This document shows, in pieces, positions 12,978 through 19,847 of a stretch of 22,139 nt of DNA (position 1 is the stretch's first letter; every line of letters starts with the position of its first letter). Below the pieces are notes generated by a model, which saw only the letters and a list, made by a program, of their open reading frames with translations, made no database searches and was not told the origin of the DNA. Origin of the DNA: JBBQVZ01 sp038211015 (GTDB taxonomy: Bacteria; Actinomycetota; UBA4738; HRBIN12). Where the stretch lies: positions 1 through 22,139 of the forward strand of contig JBBQVZ010000048.1 of the NCBI GenBank assembly GCA_038211015.1. The letters run 5' to 3'. The translations under genes and the position numbers were made by a program.

Positions 12978-14305
12978 CCGGCGCCCTTCCCAAGGTCGCG
13001 GTGATCGGTCGACAGAACGTCGGTAAGTCGACGCTCGTGAACCGGCTGTTCGGCCGGCGCGAGACGATCGCCGATGAGATGCCGGGTGTGACGCGCGATC
13101 GCGTCGAGGTACAGACCACGTGGCGCGACCGAACGTTCGCGCTGATCGACACCGGGGGCTACACCCGAGTCGCTCGAGGGATCGAGTCGCTCGTGGCGAG
13201 CCAGGCGGACCGAGCGGCGGCGGAGGCGGACCTCATCCTTCTGATCGTCGACGTGCAGGCGGGTGTCACGGAGGAGGACGCCATGCTCGCCCGTCGCCTC
13301 CGTCGTTCCACCGTTCCGGTGCTGGTCGTCGCCAACAAGGCCGACGGCGAACGCGAAGAAGCCGACGTCGCCGCGTTGTATGCGCTCGGCTTGGGCGAGC
13401 CGCTGCCCGTCTCGGCCCTCCACGGGCGAGGGGCGGGCGATCTGCTCGACCGCGTCGTGCAGCTACTGCCCGAGGGATCTGCGGAGGAAGCCACCGACGA
13501 GGAGTCGAGGCCCGAGCCGAGGTTCGCCCTGGTGGGGCGTCCGAACGTCGGCAAGTCGTCGATCTTCAACGCCCTGGTGGGAGAGGAGCGATCCGTCGTC
13601 TATCAGGAGGCCGGCACCACGCGCGACAGCGTCGACGCGCTGCTCGAGTGGCCCGACGGGCCCGTGCGGTTCGTGGACACCGCCGGGATGCGGCGGCAGA
13701 CGCGCGTGACCGGCGTCGAGTACTACGGCTTCGTGCGCGCGACGCGGGCCATCGAACGGGCCGACGTCGTCGTCGTCGTGATCGAGGCGCCGGAGGGCTT
13801 CACGTCTGAGGACAAGAAGATCGTCGTCCGCGTGCTCGATGCGGGCCGAGGGTTGCTGATCGCCGCCAACAAATGGGACCTGGTCGAGGAGAAGGACCGA
13901 ACGTTCAAGCGTCTGTCCGAAGAGGCGGCGCTCTTCGCGAACGCCACCATCATGCGCACGTCGGCAACGCGCGGTCAGGGCGTGCACCGCCTCCCACCGC
14001 TGCTGATGGACCTGCACGAGCGCTGGCGGTACCGAGTCTCGACCGCGAAGGTCAACGAGGTCCTCCAGCAAGCCCAGGGGGAGAACCCGACTCCGCGGAA
14101 CGCCGGCAACCTGCACTACGCGACGCAGGTCGGGTCGGGTCCGCCGACGTTCGTGATCTTCGGCGGCTCGCGCGAACCGGATCCGAGCTACCAGCGATAC
14201 CTGGAGAACCGCCTTCGCCGGACGTTCGGCTACGACGGGGTTCCGATCCGCCTCACGTTCCGGCCTCGGACGCGCGGATCGAAGCCGGGCGGGAAGCGCC
14301 ACTAG
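12974..14305 (+). CDS. der: Ribosome-assembly GTPase Der (EngA)
   Basis: Essential GTPase for maturation of the 50S subunit. The 443-residue protein has two tandem GTPase domains and a C-terminal KH-like domain. Domain 1 has GRQNVGKST (12-20, with Gln where Pro is usual), PGVTRDR, DTGG and NKAD. Domain 2 has GRPNVGKSS, AGTTRDSVD, DTAG and NKWD. The KH-like part begins near RYRVSTAKVNEVLQQA, includes HYATQVGSGPPTFVIF, and ends with a basic tail (RPRTRGSKPGGKRH). The GTG start overlaps cmk. A non-coding gap of 88 bases and a tRNA gene follow, so der is probably the last protein gene of the aroH-der group. Confidence 0.96.
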   Translation: MTGALPKVAVIGRQNVGKSTLVNRLFGRRETIADEMPGVTRDRVEVQTTWRDRTFALIDTGGYTRVARGIESLVASQADRAAAEADLILLIVDVQAGVTEEDAMLARRLRRSTVPVLVVANKADGEREEADVAALYALGLGEPLPVSALHGRGAGDLLDRVVQLLPEGSAEEATDEESRPEPRFALVGRPNVGKSSIFNALVGEERSVVYQEAGTTRDSVDALLEWPDGPVRFVDTAGMRRQTRVTGVEYYGFVRATRAIERADVVVVVIEAPEGFTSEDKKIVVRVLDAGRGLLIAANKWDLVEEKDRTFKRLSEEAALFANATIMRTSATRGQGVHRLPPLLMDLHERWRYRVSTAKVNEVLQQAQGENPTPRNAGNLHYATQVGSGPPTFVIFGGSREPDPSYQRYLENRLRRTFGYDGVPIRLTFRPRTRGSKPGGKRH

Positions 14306-14358
14306 TCCGTCACGGGCGAGATGCCTCACCGGCCCGATCGGCGTCGACCTTGGGCTGA

Positions 14359-14373
14359 GGTCGGGGCCCGACC
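14359..14373. repeat. Perfect inverted repeat upstream of tRNA-Pro
   Basis: GGTCGGG and CCCGACC (14359-14365 and 14367-14373) flank a single G. There is no T-run, so terminator function is doubtful. It lies just upstream of a possible -10 box (TACGAT, 14380-14385) for the tRNA, in a position where a regulator could bind, or it may simply be a weak der terminator hairpin with a five-pair stem. Confidence 0.4.
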
Positions 14374-14379
14374 CCTTGA

Positions 14380-14385
14380 TACGAT
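14380..14385 (+). promoter_or_regulatory. Possible -10 box of tRNA-Pro
   Basis: TACGAT fits TAnnnT and lies eight bases before the mature tRNA end, which would give a very short 5' leader. No clear -35 is present at 16-19 bases upstream, so this is tentative. Confidence 0.35.
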
Positions 14386-14393
14386 GCAGGTCG

Positions 14394-14467
14394 CGGGACG
14401 TGGCGCAGCCTGGTAGCGCACTGGTCTGGGGGACCAGGGGTCGCGGGTTCAAATCCCGCCGTCCCGA
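14394..14467 (+). tRNA. tRNA-Pro (anticodon GGG)
   Basis: The 74-base sequence folds into a full cloverleaf. The acceptor arms CGGGACG (14394-14400) and CGTCCCG (14460-14466) pair perfectly, with discriminator A at 14467. The D stem is GCGC/GCGC, with AGCCTGGTA as the loop. The anticodon arm is CTGGT-CTGGGGG-ACCAG with anticodon GGG, and the T arm is GCGGG-TTCAAAT-CCCGC. CCA is not encoded. It should read CCC and CCU proline codons. It lies between der and pgsA; the pgsA ribosome-binding site begins only six bases after its 3' end. Confidence 0.97.
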
Positions 14468-14484
14468 CGATGAAGGGGATCGAC

Positions 14485-15057
14485 ATGCCCGACCGAGCGT
14501 CGTCGGCCGTCATCACCATCCCGAACCTGCTGTCGTTCCTGCGGATCCTCATGATCCCCGTGTTCGTGGCCCTGATCGTTCATCGACCGACCACGACCGC
14601 GGGATTGATCCTGTTCGCGGTCGTCGCGGCGACCGACTGGGTCGACGGTTGGGTGGCGAGGCGGACGGGCCAGGTATCGGAGCTAGGCAAGCTCCTCGAC
14701 CCCACGGCTGATCGACTCGCGATCGCTGCCGGCCTCATCGCCCTGGTCGTGCGCGACGTGTTCCCGTTGTGGGCCGCGTTGCTGATCCTCGTGCGCGATG
14801 CCGCGATCCTCATCGCGGGCGCCTCGGTGCTCGCGAGCAAGCGGATCCGCCTGGAGGTCCGGTTCATCGGCAAGGTCGCCACGTTCATGCTGATGATGGC
14901 CATCCCGTGGATCGCGTGGGGCAACCTCGGGCTCCCGTTGGCCGACGCCGCGCTGGTGGTGGGCTGGGTTTCGTTCGCGGTGGGGATCGTCGAGTACTAC
15001 GTGGCGGCGGGCGCATACATCGGCGACATCCGCCGCGCGCTCGCCGCCTCATCTTGA
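14485..15057 (+). CDS. pgsA: CDP-alcohol phosphatidyltransferase (PgsA-like)
   Basis: Membrane enzyme that transfers a phosphatidyl group from CDP-diacylglycerol to an alcohol, most likely glycerol 3-phosphate, giving phosphatidylglycerophosphate. The diagnostic motif DxxDGxxARx8GxxxDxxxD is complete at residues 51-76 (DWVDGWVARR through GKLLDPTAD). There are about five or six hydrophobic segments over 190 residues. ATG 14485 is preferred over ATG 14470 because AAGGGGAT (14473-14480) then stands at proper spacing, whereas 14470 has no ribosome-binding site. Actinobacteria use paralogues for phosphatidylinositol phosphate and cardiolipin, so the exact alcohol acceptor is uncertain. It sits directly after tRNA-Pro and before gcvH, as pgsA2 lies near gcvH in M. 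tuberculosis. Confidence 0.88.
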   Translation: MPDRASSAVITIPNLLSFLRILMIPVFVALIVHRPTTTAGLILFAVVAATDWVDGWVARRTGQVSELGKLLDPTADRLAIAAGLIALVVRDVFPLWAALLILVRDAAILIAGASVLASKRIRLEVRFIGKVATFMLMMAIPWIAWGNLGLPLADAALVVGWVSFAVGIVEYYVAAGAYIGDIRRALAASS

Positions 15058-15084
15058 GATCAGACGCCCCGGCTCGCGAGCGAC

Positions 15085-15090
15085 TATCGT
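15085..15090 (+). promoter_or_regulatory. Possible -10 box of gcvH
   Basis: TATCGT lies in the 72-base gap after pgsA. Transcription from it would start near 15097 and leave a leader of about 33 bases containing the strong GAGGAGGA site (15115-15122). No convincing -35 is seen. There is no room for, or sign of, a glycine riboswitch. Confidence 0.35.
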
Positions 15091-15129
15091 TCTCGACCGA
15101 CCCACCGACCGAATGAGGAGGACGCCCTC

Positions 15130-15519
15130 GTGGAGTATCCGGACGACCTTCGCTACACGAAGGAACATGAATGGGTTCGCGCCGAGGGCGGAGTGGTCCG
15201 CATCGGCATCACCGACTTCGCACAGGACGCGCTCGGCGACGTGGTGTACGTGGATCTCCCGGACGTCGGAACCGAGTTGCACGCCGCGCAGGCGTTCGCG
15301 GAGGTCGAGTCGACCAAGTCCGTCTCGGACGTTTTCAGTCCGATCGAGGGATCGATCGTCGGCCGGAACCCGCTCATCGAAGAGCATCCCGAGCTGGTGA
15401 ACGAACAGCCGTACGGCGACGGTTGGTTGGTGCTCGTGACCCCGGTCGATGCTGCTGCCGTGGATGCGCTCATGGATGCCGAGAGCTACCGGGCCTTCGT
15501 CGAGGGAGGCACCGGCTAG
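15130..15519 (+). CDS. gcvH: Glycine cleavage system H protein
   Basis: Lipoyl carrier that shuttles the aminomethyl group between the P, T and L proteins of glycine cleavage. The 129-residue protein has the normal start (YPDDLRYTKEHEWVR), GITDFAQDALGDVVYVDLP, the lipoylation site Lys63 in VESTKSVSD, and the end segment GDGWLVLVTP. The GTG start has GAGGAGGA seven bases upstream. One partner, gcvPA, lies about 5.4 kb downstream on the same strand; gcvT is not in the window. gcvH next to an FHA-protein gene and an ftsR-type merR is the order known for M. tuberculosis Rv1826-Rv1828. Confidence 0.96.
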   Translation: MEYPDDLRYTKEHEWVRAEGGVVRIGITDFAQDALGDVVYVDLPDVGTELHAAQAFAEVESTKSVSDVFSPIEGSIVGRNPLIEEHPELVNEQPYGDGWLVLVTPVDAAAVDALMDAESYRAFVEGGTG

Positions 15520-15576
15520 TCGACCCACGGTCGAGCTTCAGGACGATCGAGGGTTAAGGGCGCACTCGACCCGCTG

Positions 15577-15603
15577 TTGACCCTCTGTGACCCCTGCGAT
15601 AAT
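15577..15603 (+). promoter_or_regulatory. Promoter of the zinc-ribbon FHA gene
   Basis: TTGACC (15577-15582) as -35 and GATAAT (15598-15603) as -10 are separated by 15 bases; a TG one base before the -10 (TGC-GATAAT) makes it an extended -10, which tolerates the short spacer. Transcription would start near 15610, leaving a leader of about 73 bases. The -35 overlaps one of four GACCCTC/GAGGGTT-type elements in this gap. Confidence 0.55.
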
Positions 15604-15624
15604 GTCCACGGACCGTCAAGGGTT

Positions 15625-15650
15625 GAGGGTCTGCCTCCACCTCGACCCTC
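15625..15650 (+). promoter_or_regulatory. Stem-loop in the leader of the FHA gene
   Basis: GAGGGTC (15625-15631) and GACCCTC (15644-15650) pair perfectly around a 12-base loop, extended by two T-G pairs. It ends 17 bases before the GAGGAGGA ribosome-binding site (15668-15675). The same seven bases recur at 15579-15585, and a near copy in the other orientation lies at 15549-15555. The elements may be a protein operator, an RNA fold, or both. Confidence 0.4.
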
Positions 15651-15682
15651 GGGGGGAGACGGCGGTCGAGGAGGACCTGAAG

Positions 15683-16144
15683 GTGTTCTGTACCCACTGT
15701 GGACATCCCAACCGGGACGACGCGCGCTTCTGCGCCAATTGTGGCCGTCCGCTGCAAGGTGACCCCACGTTGTCCTTGACCCCGGTCGAGTCCGAAGATG
15801 AGGTCCAGGATGAGTTCCCGTTCCCTCATGACGAACTCGAGCACGGCCAAGCTCTGCTTCTGGTGAAGCGTGGCCCGAACGCCGGGTCGACGTTCCTCAT
15901 GACGGAAGACGCGACCACGGTCGGACGCAACACGGACAGCGCTGTCTTCCTGGACGACATCACCGTGTCGCGCACGCACGCGACGATCGAGCGACGGGAC
16001 GGTGACTCGTTCTTCGTCAAGGACGCCGGGAGCCTGAACGGCACGTACGTCAACGGGGAGCAGGTCGACGAGACGAAGCTCGCGTCGGGCGACGAGGTGC
16101 AGATCGGGATGTTCAAGTTGATCTTCTTCGCGGCAGGGGAGTGA
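15683..16144 (+). CDS. Zinc-ribbon and FHA domain protein (GarA/OdhI locus)
   Basis: The GTG at 15683 is chosen because GAGGAGGA lies seven bases upstream, the same arrangement as gcvH. The product (153 residues) then starts exactly at a double zinc ribbon, Cys3-x2-Cys6-x10-Cys17-x2-Cys20. An earlier GTG (15587) would place the promoter and hairpin inside the gene. After an acidic linker (about 30-55) comes a phosphothreonine-binding FHA domain: TTVGRNTDSAVFLDDITVSRTHA with the Gly-Arg, Ser-Arg and His key positions, then KDAGSLNGTYVNG. By position it corresponds to GarA (Rv1827) and OdhI, which inhibit 2-oxoglutarate dehydrogenase and regulate glutamate metabolism when unphosphorylated. The ETTS phosphorylation motif is not visible; the linker has other threonines (PTLSLTP). 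A GarA-like role is inference from position and FHA domain. Confidence 0.88.
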   Translation: MFCTHCGHPNRDDARFCANCGRPLQGDPTLSLTPVESEDEVQDEFPFPHDELEHGQALLLVKRGPNAGSTFLMTEDATTVGRNTDSAVFLDDITVSRTHATIERRDGDSFFVKDAGSLNGTYVNGEQVDETKLASGDEVQIGMFKLIFFAAGE

Positions 16145-16151
16145 GTGGACG

Positions 16152-16886
16152 ATGGCGGGAACGCGCAACTACCAATCGATCGGTGAGGTGTTGGTCTCGG
16201 TGAAGACCGAGTTCCCCGACATCACCATCTCGAAGATCCGGTTCCTGGAAGCGGAAGGACTGATCGAGCCCGAGCGCACGCCGTCCGGGTACCGCAAGTT
16301 CTACGTCGATGACGTCGAACGGCTGAAGTCCATCCTGCGGATGCAACGTGACGAGTACCTCCCCCTGAAGGTCATCAAGGAGCGCCTGCTGAACCAGGGC
16401 GACGACGGCGCGCTCTTCGACGAGGACGGCGTCGCGATCGAGGGCGACGGCGCGGCCGGCGGGCCCGCATCCGTGTCGGAGGAGCTCGCGGAGGCGCCGA
16501 CCGGGCTGCAGATGTCGCTCGAAGAGATGTCGGCGGCCACGGGCGTCGAGCGCGATCGGATCAAGGAGCTCGAGTCGTTCGGCATCGTCTGCTCCCATGG
16601 ACCCGACGGCGCGAAGTACTACGACGGCGACGACTACATCGTGCTGTCGATCGTGAAGGACTTCTTCCGCTTCGGGGTCGAGCCGAGGCACCTCACGATG
16701 TACAAGCACTTCGAAGAGCGCGAGGCCGACTTCTTCGAAACGATCGTGGCGCCCACGCTCCGGCAGAAGAACCCGGACGCGCGCCGCGCGGCCTCGCAGG
16801 CGCTCGCCGACCTGGCCGTCACGTCGCGGAAGTTCAAGCAGGCACTGCTGCGCTCCAACCTGCGGGACAACCTCCAGAGCGCGTGA
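16152..16886 (+). CDS. ftsR: MerR-family regulator, FtsR/Rv1828 type
   Basis: A 244-residue DNA-binding regulator. The N-terminal winged helix (about 8-75) contains SIGEVLVSVKTEFPDITISKIRFLEAEGLIEPERTPSGYRKF, with the MerR helix-turn-helix and wing. A variable acidic linker (about 80-115) is followed by a second helical region (MSLEEMSAATGVERDRIKELESFGIV) and a C-terminal domain with DFFRFGVEPRHLTMYKHFEEREADFFE. This is the architecture of Rv1828 and of FtsR, described in Corynebacterium glutamicum as an activator of ftsZ expression. The gene follows the FHA gene by seven bases and ends in a GTGA overlap with the carboxypeptidase gene, so a cell-division regulator and a cell-wall enzyme are co-expressed here. 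The symbol is by homology and position. Confidence 0.88.
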   Translation: MAGTRNYQSIGEVLVSVKTEFPDITISKIRFLEAEGLIEPERTPSGYRKFYVDDVERLKSILRMQRDEYLPLKVIKERLLNQGDDGALFDEDGVAIEGDGAAGGPASVSEELAEAPTGLQMSLEEMSAATGVERDRIKELESFGIVCSHGPDGAKYYDGDDYIVLSIVKDFFRFGVEPRHLTMYKHFEEREADFFETIVAPTLRQKNPDARRAASQALADLAVTSRKFKQALLRSNLRDNLQSA

Positions 16887-18154
16887 GACCCCGCCCGCGT
16901 ACCGGGCGCGTCGCGCTCGTCATCGCGCTCGTCATCGCGGTACAGGCGTTGCTCATCGGATTCGCCTCGGCGCAGCTCGCGCCGCCCCCGCCTACTCCGG
17001 TGCCGCCCGACGGCTCGCTCTCACCGTTCCCGCAGTCGCTCGACACGCCTGCCGATGCCTCACCGCCTCCCGACCTATCCGCGACGAGCGCGATCCTCGC
17101 GGACCTCGACACCGGTCAGGTGCTGTTCGCGAAGGACCCCGACACCCAACGCCCCATCGCGAGCCTGACGAAGATCATGACCGGACTGCTGGTGCTCGAG
17201 GAGACCGACCCCGCCGACATCGTGACCGTCGCTCCGGATGCAGTGATCCCGGAAGACGACCGGCCGGGGGTCTCGGCCCTCGGTTTGGAAGACGGGGAGC
17301 GGATCAGCGTGGAGCACCTCCTCTTCGCCCTCCTCCTGCAATCGGCCAACGACGCCGCCGTCGCGCTCGCGGACCATGTCTCCGGCTCAGAGACCCGATT
17401 CGTGCGGGACATGAACGCACGTGCAGCGGCGCTGGGGATGCGCCGGACCCGGTTCCGCTCCCCGAACGGTCTGGACGACAGGGGCTACTCCACGGCGCGA
17501 GACCTCATGACGTTGACGCGGACGGCGATGGCGATGCCCATGTTCGGCGACACCGTCGCCGCCCGGTTCCACACGATCCCGGCACCCGACGGCGACCCGC
17601 GCCGGATCCAGAATCGCGACGCGTTGCTTTGGCTGTACGAGGGTGCGACCGGAGTGAAGACCGGATACACCGCCCGAGCCGGCTATTGCGTCGTCGCCAC
17701 CGCCGAGCGAGATGGTCGTCGATTGATCGCGGTGGTCCTCGGGGCGCCCGGCGATGCGTTCTCCGACGCGGCCGCCTTGATGGACCACGGATTCACGGCC
17801 TTCGCCGACCACCGGTTCGCGACCGCAGGGGAGCCGGGCGGGGTCGTCGCGCTGCCGGGTGGGAGCGTGACCGTCGAGGTCGGCGCCGATCTCTCGGCGC
17901 TCGTTCCGATCGCCTCGTTGGAGGCGGTCCGTGAGCAGGTGTTCGTGGATCCCTCGGCGGCCTACCCACCGGCCCCGGGGGAGCGGGTCGCGCGGCTGAA
18001 GATCACGCTTCCCGGCCTCACGGTCGGGCGTGTGCCCCTCGTGGTCTCCTCCGTGCCACCACCTCCGCCGATCGACGACGCCGCGTGGTGGACACGCGCC
18101 GCCGATGCGCTGGTCGACGCCGTCGGAGCGGCGGTGGACGCGGTCCGGGGCTGA
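16883..18154 (+). CDS. D-alanyl-D-alanine carboxypeptidase (peptidase S11)
   Basis: Secreted or membrane-associated low-molecular-weight penicillin-binding protein that trims the terminal D-Ala from peptidoglycan stem peptides. All three active-site motifs are present: Ser94-Leu-Thr-Lys97 (IASLTKIMT), Ser154-Ala-Asn156 (LQSANDAAV) and KTG at 259-261 (GVKTGYTARAG). Residues 1-30 form a signal peptide ending ASA, followed by a proline-rich linker (about 33-64). The C-terminal region (from about 305) is a beta-rich domain, ending with a proline run and an amphipathic helix that could touch the membrane. The 423-residue length is normal. The GTG start overlaps the merR stop, so it is probably co-translated. 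It is not part of the M. tuberculosis version of this locus. Confidence 0.94.
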   Translation: MRPRPRTGRVALVIALVIAVQALLIGFASAQLAPPPPTPVPPDGSLSPFPQSLDTPADASPPPDLSATSAILADLDTGQVLFAKDPDTQRPIASLTKIMTGLLVLEETDPADIVTVAPDAVIPEDDRPGVSALGLEDGERISVEHLLFALLLQSANDAAVALADHVSGSETRFVRDMNARAAALGMRRTRFRSPNGLDDRGYSTARDLMTLTRTAMAMPMFGDTVAARFHTIPAPDGDPRRIQNRDALLWLYEGATGVKTGYTARAGYCVVATAERDGRRLIAVVLGAPGDAFSDAAALMDHGFTAFADHRFATAGEPGGVVALPGGSVTVEVGADLSALVPIASLEAVREQVFVDPSAAYPPAPGERVARLKITLPGLTVGRVPLVVSSVPPPPPIDDAAWWTRAADALVDAVGAAVDAVRG

Positions 18155-18201
18155 GCTCCAACGTTCGCCTGCCCTTCCGCGGTCGGCGGCTCGGCGGCTG
18201 C

Positions 18202-18207
18202 TAGGCT
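18202..18207 (+). promoter_or_regulatory. -10 box of hpt, probable leaderless transcript
   Basis: TAGGCT fits TAnnnT and ends eight bases before the hpt ATG, so transcription would start at or within a base or two of the start codon. No Shine-Dalgarno sequence precedes the ATG, which fits a leaderless mRNA, common in actinobacteria. The -35 is not clear. Confidence 0.45.
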
Positions 18208-18215
18208 CGCGCCCG

Positions 18216-18791
18216 ATGACGGAGGTCGCGAGCGTCCTGTACGGGCGCGAGGACATCCGCCGCCGGGTCGAGGAGCTCGGCCGCGCCATCACCGGGGACT
18301 ACGCGGGGCGAGAACCCGTCCTCATCTCGGTGCTCAAGGGCGGAACGATGTTCCTCGCGGACCTGATGCGCCAGCTACCCCTCCCGCTCGAGATCCACTT
18401 CATGGCGATCAGCCGGTACGGTGACGCGGAGGAGTCCTTCGGACGGGTCCAGATCCTGCTGGATCTCGACGTGGACCTGGCCGGTCGCGATGTCTTGTTG
18501 GTCGAAGACATCGTCGACACGGGCCTGACCCTCTCGTACCTCCTGTCGGTCCTGCGCGCGCGCGGCCCATCCTCGATCGAGGTCTGCGCCCTGCTGGACA
18601 AGGCCGTCCGACGGATCGCGCCCCTCTCCGTGCGCTATGCCGGGTTCGATTGTCCGGATCGATTCGTGGTGGGCTACGGGCTGGACTTCGCGGAGCGGTA
18701 CCGCAACCTCGCCGACATCTTCGCCGTCAACGACCTGAAGGCGCTCCGCGCCGATCCCGACGCGCTCGTGCCGCTGCTCACCGCGCCCTGA
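18216..18791 (+). CDS. hpt: Hypoxanthine phosphoribosyltransferase
   Basis: Salvages hypoxanthine (and usually guanine) with PRPP to IMP or GMP. ATG 18216 gives 191 residues with a normal start; the frame is open further upstream only because of GC bias. Family motifs: ISVLKGGTMFLADLMRQL (37-54), the PRPP-binding loop VEDIVDTGLTL (96-106), the base-contact Lys129 (LLDKAVRR), and DRFVVGYGLDFAERYRNL (148-165). One common segment around residues 64-80 (ISRYGDAEESFGRVQIL) differs from the usual SSYGxxTxSSG, having Glu-Ser-Phe in place of the Ser-Ser-Gly segment. A TAGGCT box just upstream suggests its own leaderless promoter. In many bacteria hpt lies near tilS and ftsH; here it sits among cell-wall and regulator genes. 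Confidence 0.93.
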   Translation: MTEVASVLYGREDIRRRVEELGRAITGDYAGREPVLISVLKGGTMFLADLMRQLPLPLEIHFMAISRYGDAEESFGRVQILLDLDVDLAGRDVLLVEDIVDTGLTLSYLLSVLRARGPSSIEVCALLDKAVRRIAPLSVRYAGFDCPDRFVVGYGLDFAERYRNLADIFAVNDLKALRADPDALVPLLTAP

Positions 18792-18793
18792 GG

Positions 18794-18822
18794 TTGCCCG
18801 TGGTGGAGGGCCCCCGTACAGT
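18794..18822 (+). promoter_or_regulatory. Promoter of the DUF151 gene
   Basis: TTGCCC (18794-18799) and TACAGT (18817-18822) are spaced by exactly 17 bases. The ATG at 18835 follows 12 bases after the -10, so the leader would be only a few bases long; AGGTGA (18825-18830) may serve as a ribosome-binding site if the start is early. The -35 begins right after the hpt stop codon. Confidence 0.55.
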
Positions 18823-18834
18823 GCAGGTGAGCCC

Positions 18835-19308
18835 ATGATCGAGATGGAACTGACCGGCGTGCGCGTGGAGCTCCCGACCAACCAGCCGATCGTGCTGCTT
18901 CGGGAGCGTGGAGGCGAGCGTTACCTCCCCATCTGGATCGGAGCGGCGGAGGCTGCTGCCATCGCCCTGTCGCTGCAAGGCGTTCAGACGCCGCGCCCCA
19001 TGACGCACGATCTCATGAAGACGATCCTGGAGGATCTCACCGTGCAGGTGCAGCGGATCGTCGTGACGGAGCTCCGGGAGAGCACCTACTACGCCACGAT
19101 CCACCTGGAGCGAGCCGGCGAGAGCTTCGAGATCTCGTCTCGACCCTCCGATGCGATCGCGCTCGCCGTGCGGATGTCGGTTCCGATATTCGCCCAGGAA
19201 GACGTGTTGGCCGAGGCGTCGATCCTCATCCCGGGCGACGAAGAGGAAGAGGTCGAGAAGTTCCGGGAGTTCCTGGACAACGTTCGACCCGAGGACTTCG
19301 ACGGGTAG
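18835..19308 (+). CDS. DUF151 / bifunctional nuclease-family protein
   Basis: A 157-residue protein of the DUF151 (BFN) family: MELTGVRVELPTNQPIVLLRE, RYLPIWIGAAEAAAIALSLQG (30-50), PRPMTHDLMKTILE (53-66) and the signature SSRPSDAIALAVRMSVPIFA (101-120). It has a C-terminal acidic segment (GDEEEEVEKFREFLDNVRPEDF). Plant and Thermotoga relatives are described as nucleases, but the bacterial role is poorly known. The gene has its own promoter-like sequence and stands between hpt and a convergent minus-strand gene. Its ortholog lies between the two merR genes in M. tuberculosis (Rv1829), and it does here too, which suggests a role tied to those regulators. No terminator with a T-run is visible in the 32 bases after it. 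Confidence 0.92.
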   Translation: MIEMELTGVRVELPTNQPIVLLRERGGERYLPIWIGAAEAAAIALSLQGVQTPRPMTHDLMKTILEDLTVQVQRIVVTELRESTYYATIHLERAGESFEISSRPSDAIALAVRMSVPIFAQEDVLAEASILIPGDEEEEVEKFREFLDNVRPEDFDG

Positions 19309-19340
19309 CGGATCGCGGTGGGGTCGCGGTCGGCCGGGGC

Positions 19341-19847
19341 TCAGCCGAAAAAGAAGACCGTGACCCAGAGCGTGCCGTCGACGCGGACCGAACCGATCGC
19401 CACTTCGCTGAACGCGCCGTTCAAGATGTTGTCACGGTGATCCGGGCTGTCCATGAACGCCTGCTGGATCGACGTGATGCCCTGCGGTGTGTATCCCACG
19501 TTCTCGCCCCAGACCTGCCAGGCGATCCCTTGAAGGTGGGCCTCGGCCTCGGCGGGGGTCGTGTGGAAGAGTTTGCCGCTCCGCGCCATCGCCATGCTGT
19601 GACGTCGAGCGATCACGGAGAGCTCGCGGTTCAACCGGAGCTTCGGCACGCCGAAGCGTCCGCGGCTCTCGTTGGTGGCCTGGAAGAGCCGCCACGAATC
19701 GCCTCCGACCTGAACACGGGGAGTGCGCGTATCGGTGAGTGAGCCGAGCGGGATTGCGGCGGCCGTCACCGGAGCGAGGCTCAATGCGAGCACGACCGAG
19801 AAGGCGGCTGCGATGCCGATGGATCGGAGCTTCGGGTGACGGCTCAT
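19341..19847 (-). CDS. Secreted CAP/SCP-domain protein
   Basis: The only minus-strand gene. From the ATG at 19847 (GAGGA four bases before it) it encodes 168 residues; an upstream TTG (19901) would add 18 unlikely residues. Residues 1-30 form a signal peptide (basic start, hydrophobic core, TAAA cleavage region), so it is probably exported. The rest is a CAP (SCP/PR1) domain. It has the helix with TNESRGRFGVPKLRLNRELSVIARRHSMAMA (58-88), metal/active-site positions His95 (LFHT), Glu115 (WGENVG) and His137 (SPDHRDNIL), and the terminal strand WVTVFFFG. Bacterial CAP proteins are often of unknown function; some are spore or cell-wall proteins. It splits the DUF151 and merR genes, which are adjacent in M. 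tuberculosis, so it looks inserted. Confidence 0.9.
   Translation of the reverse strand: MSRHPKLRSIGIAAAFSVVLALSLAPVTAAAIPLGSLTDTRTPRVQVGGDSWRLFQATNESRGRFGVPKLRLNRELSVIARRHSMAMARSGKLFHTTPAEAEAHLQGIAWQVWGENVGYTPQGITSIQQAFMDSPDHRDNILNGAFSEVAIGSVRVDGTLWVTVFFFG

Noticed and set aside
15058..15129. Glycine riboswitch before gcvH, or before gcvPA
   Set aside because: The gaps are 72 and 50 bases, too short, and show no tandem aptamer-like pattern.
19330..19348. Hairpin TCGGC/GCCGA between the convergent DUF151 and CAP genes as a terminator
   Set aside because: Five-pair stem with a nine-base loop; the neighbouring run is A on the plus strand and precedes the hairpin on the minus strand, so it fits neither direction.
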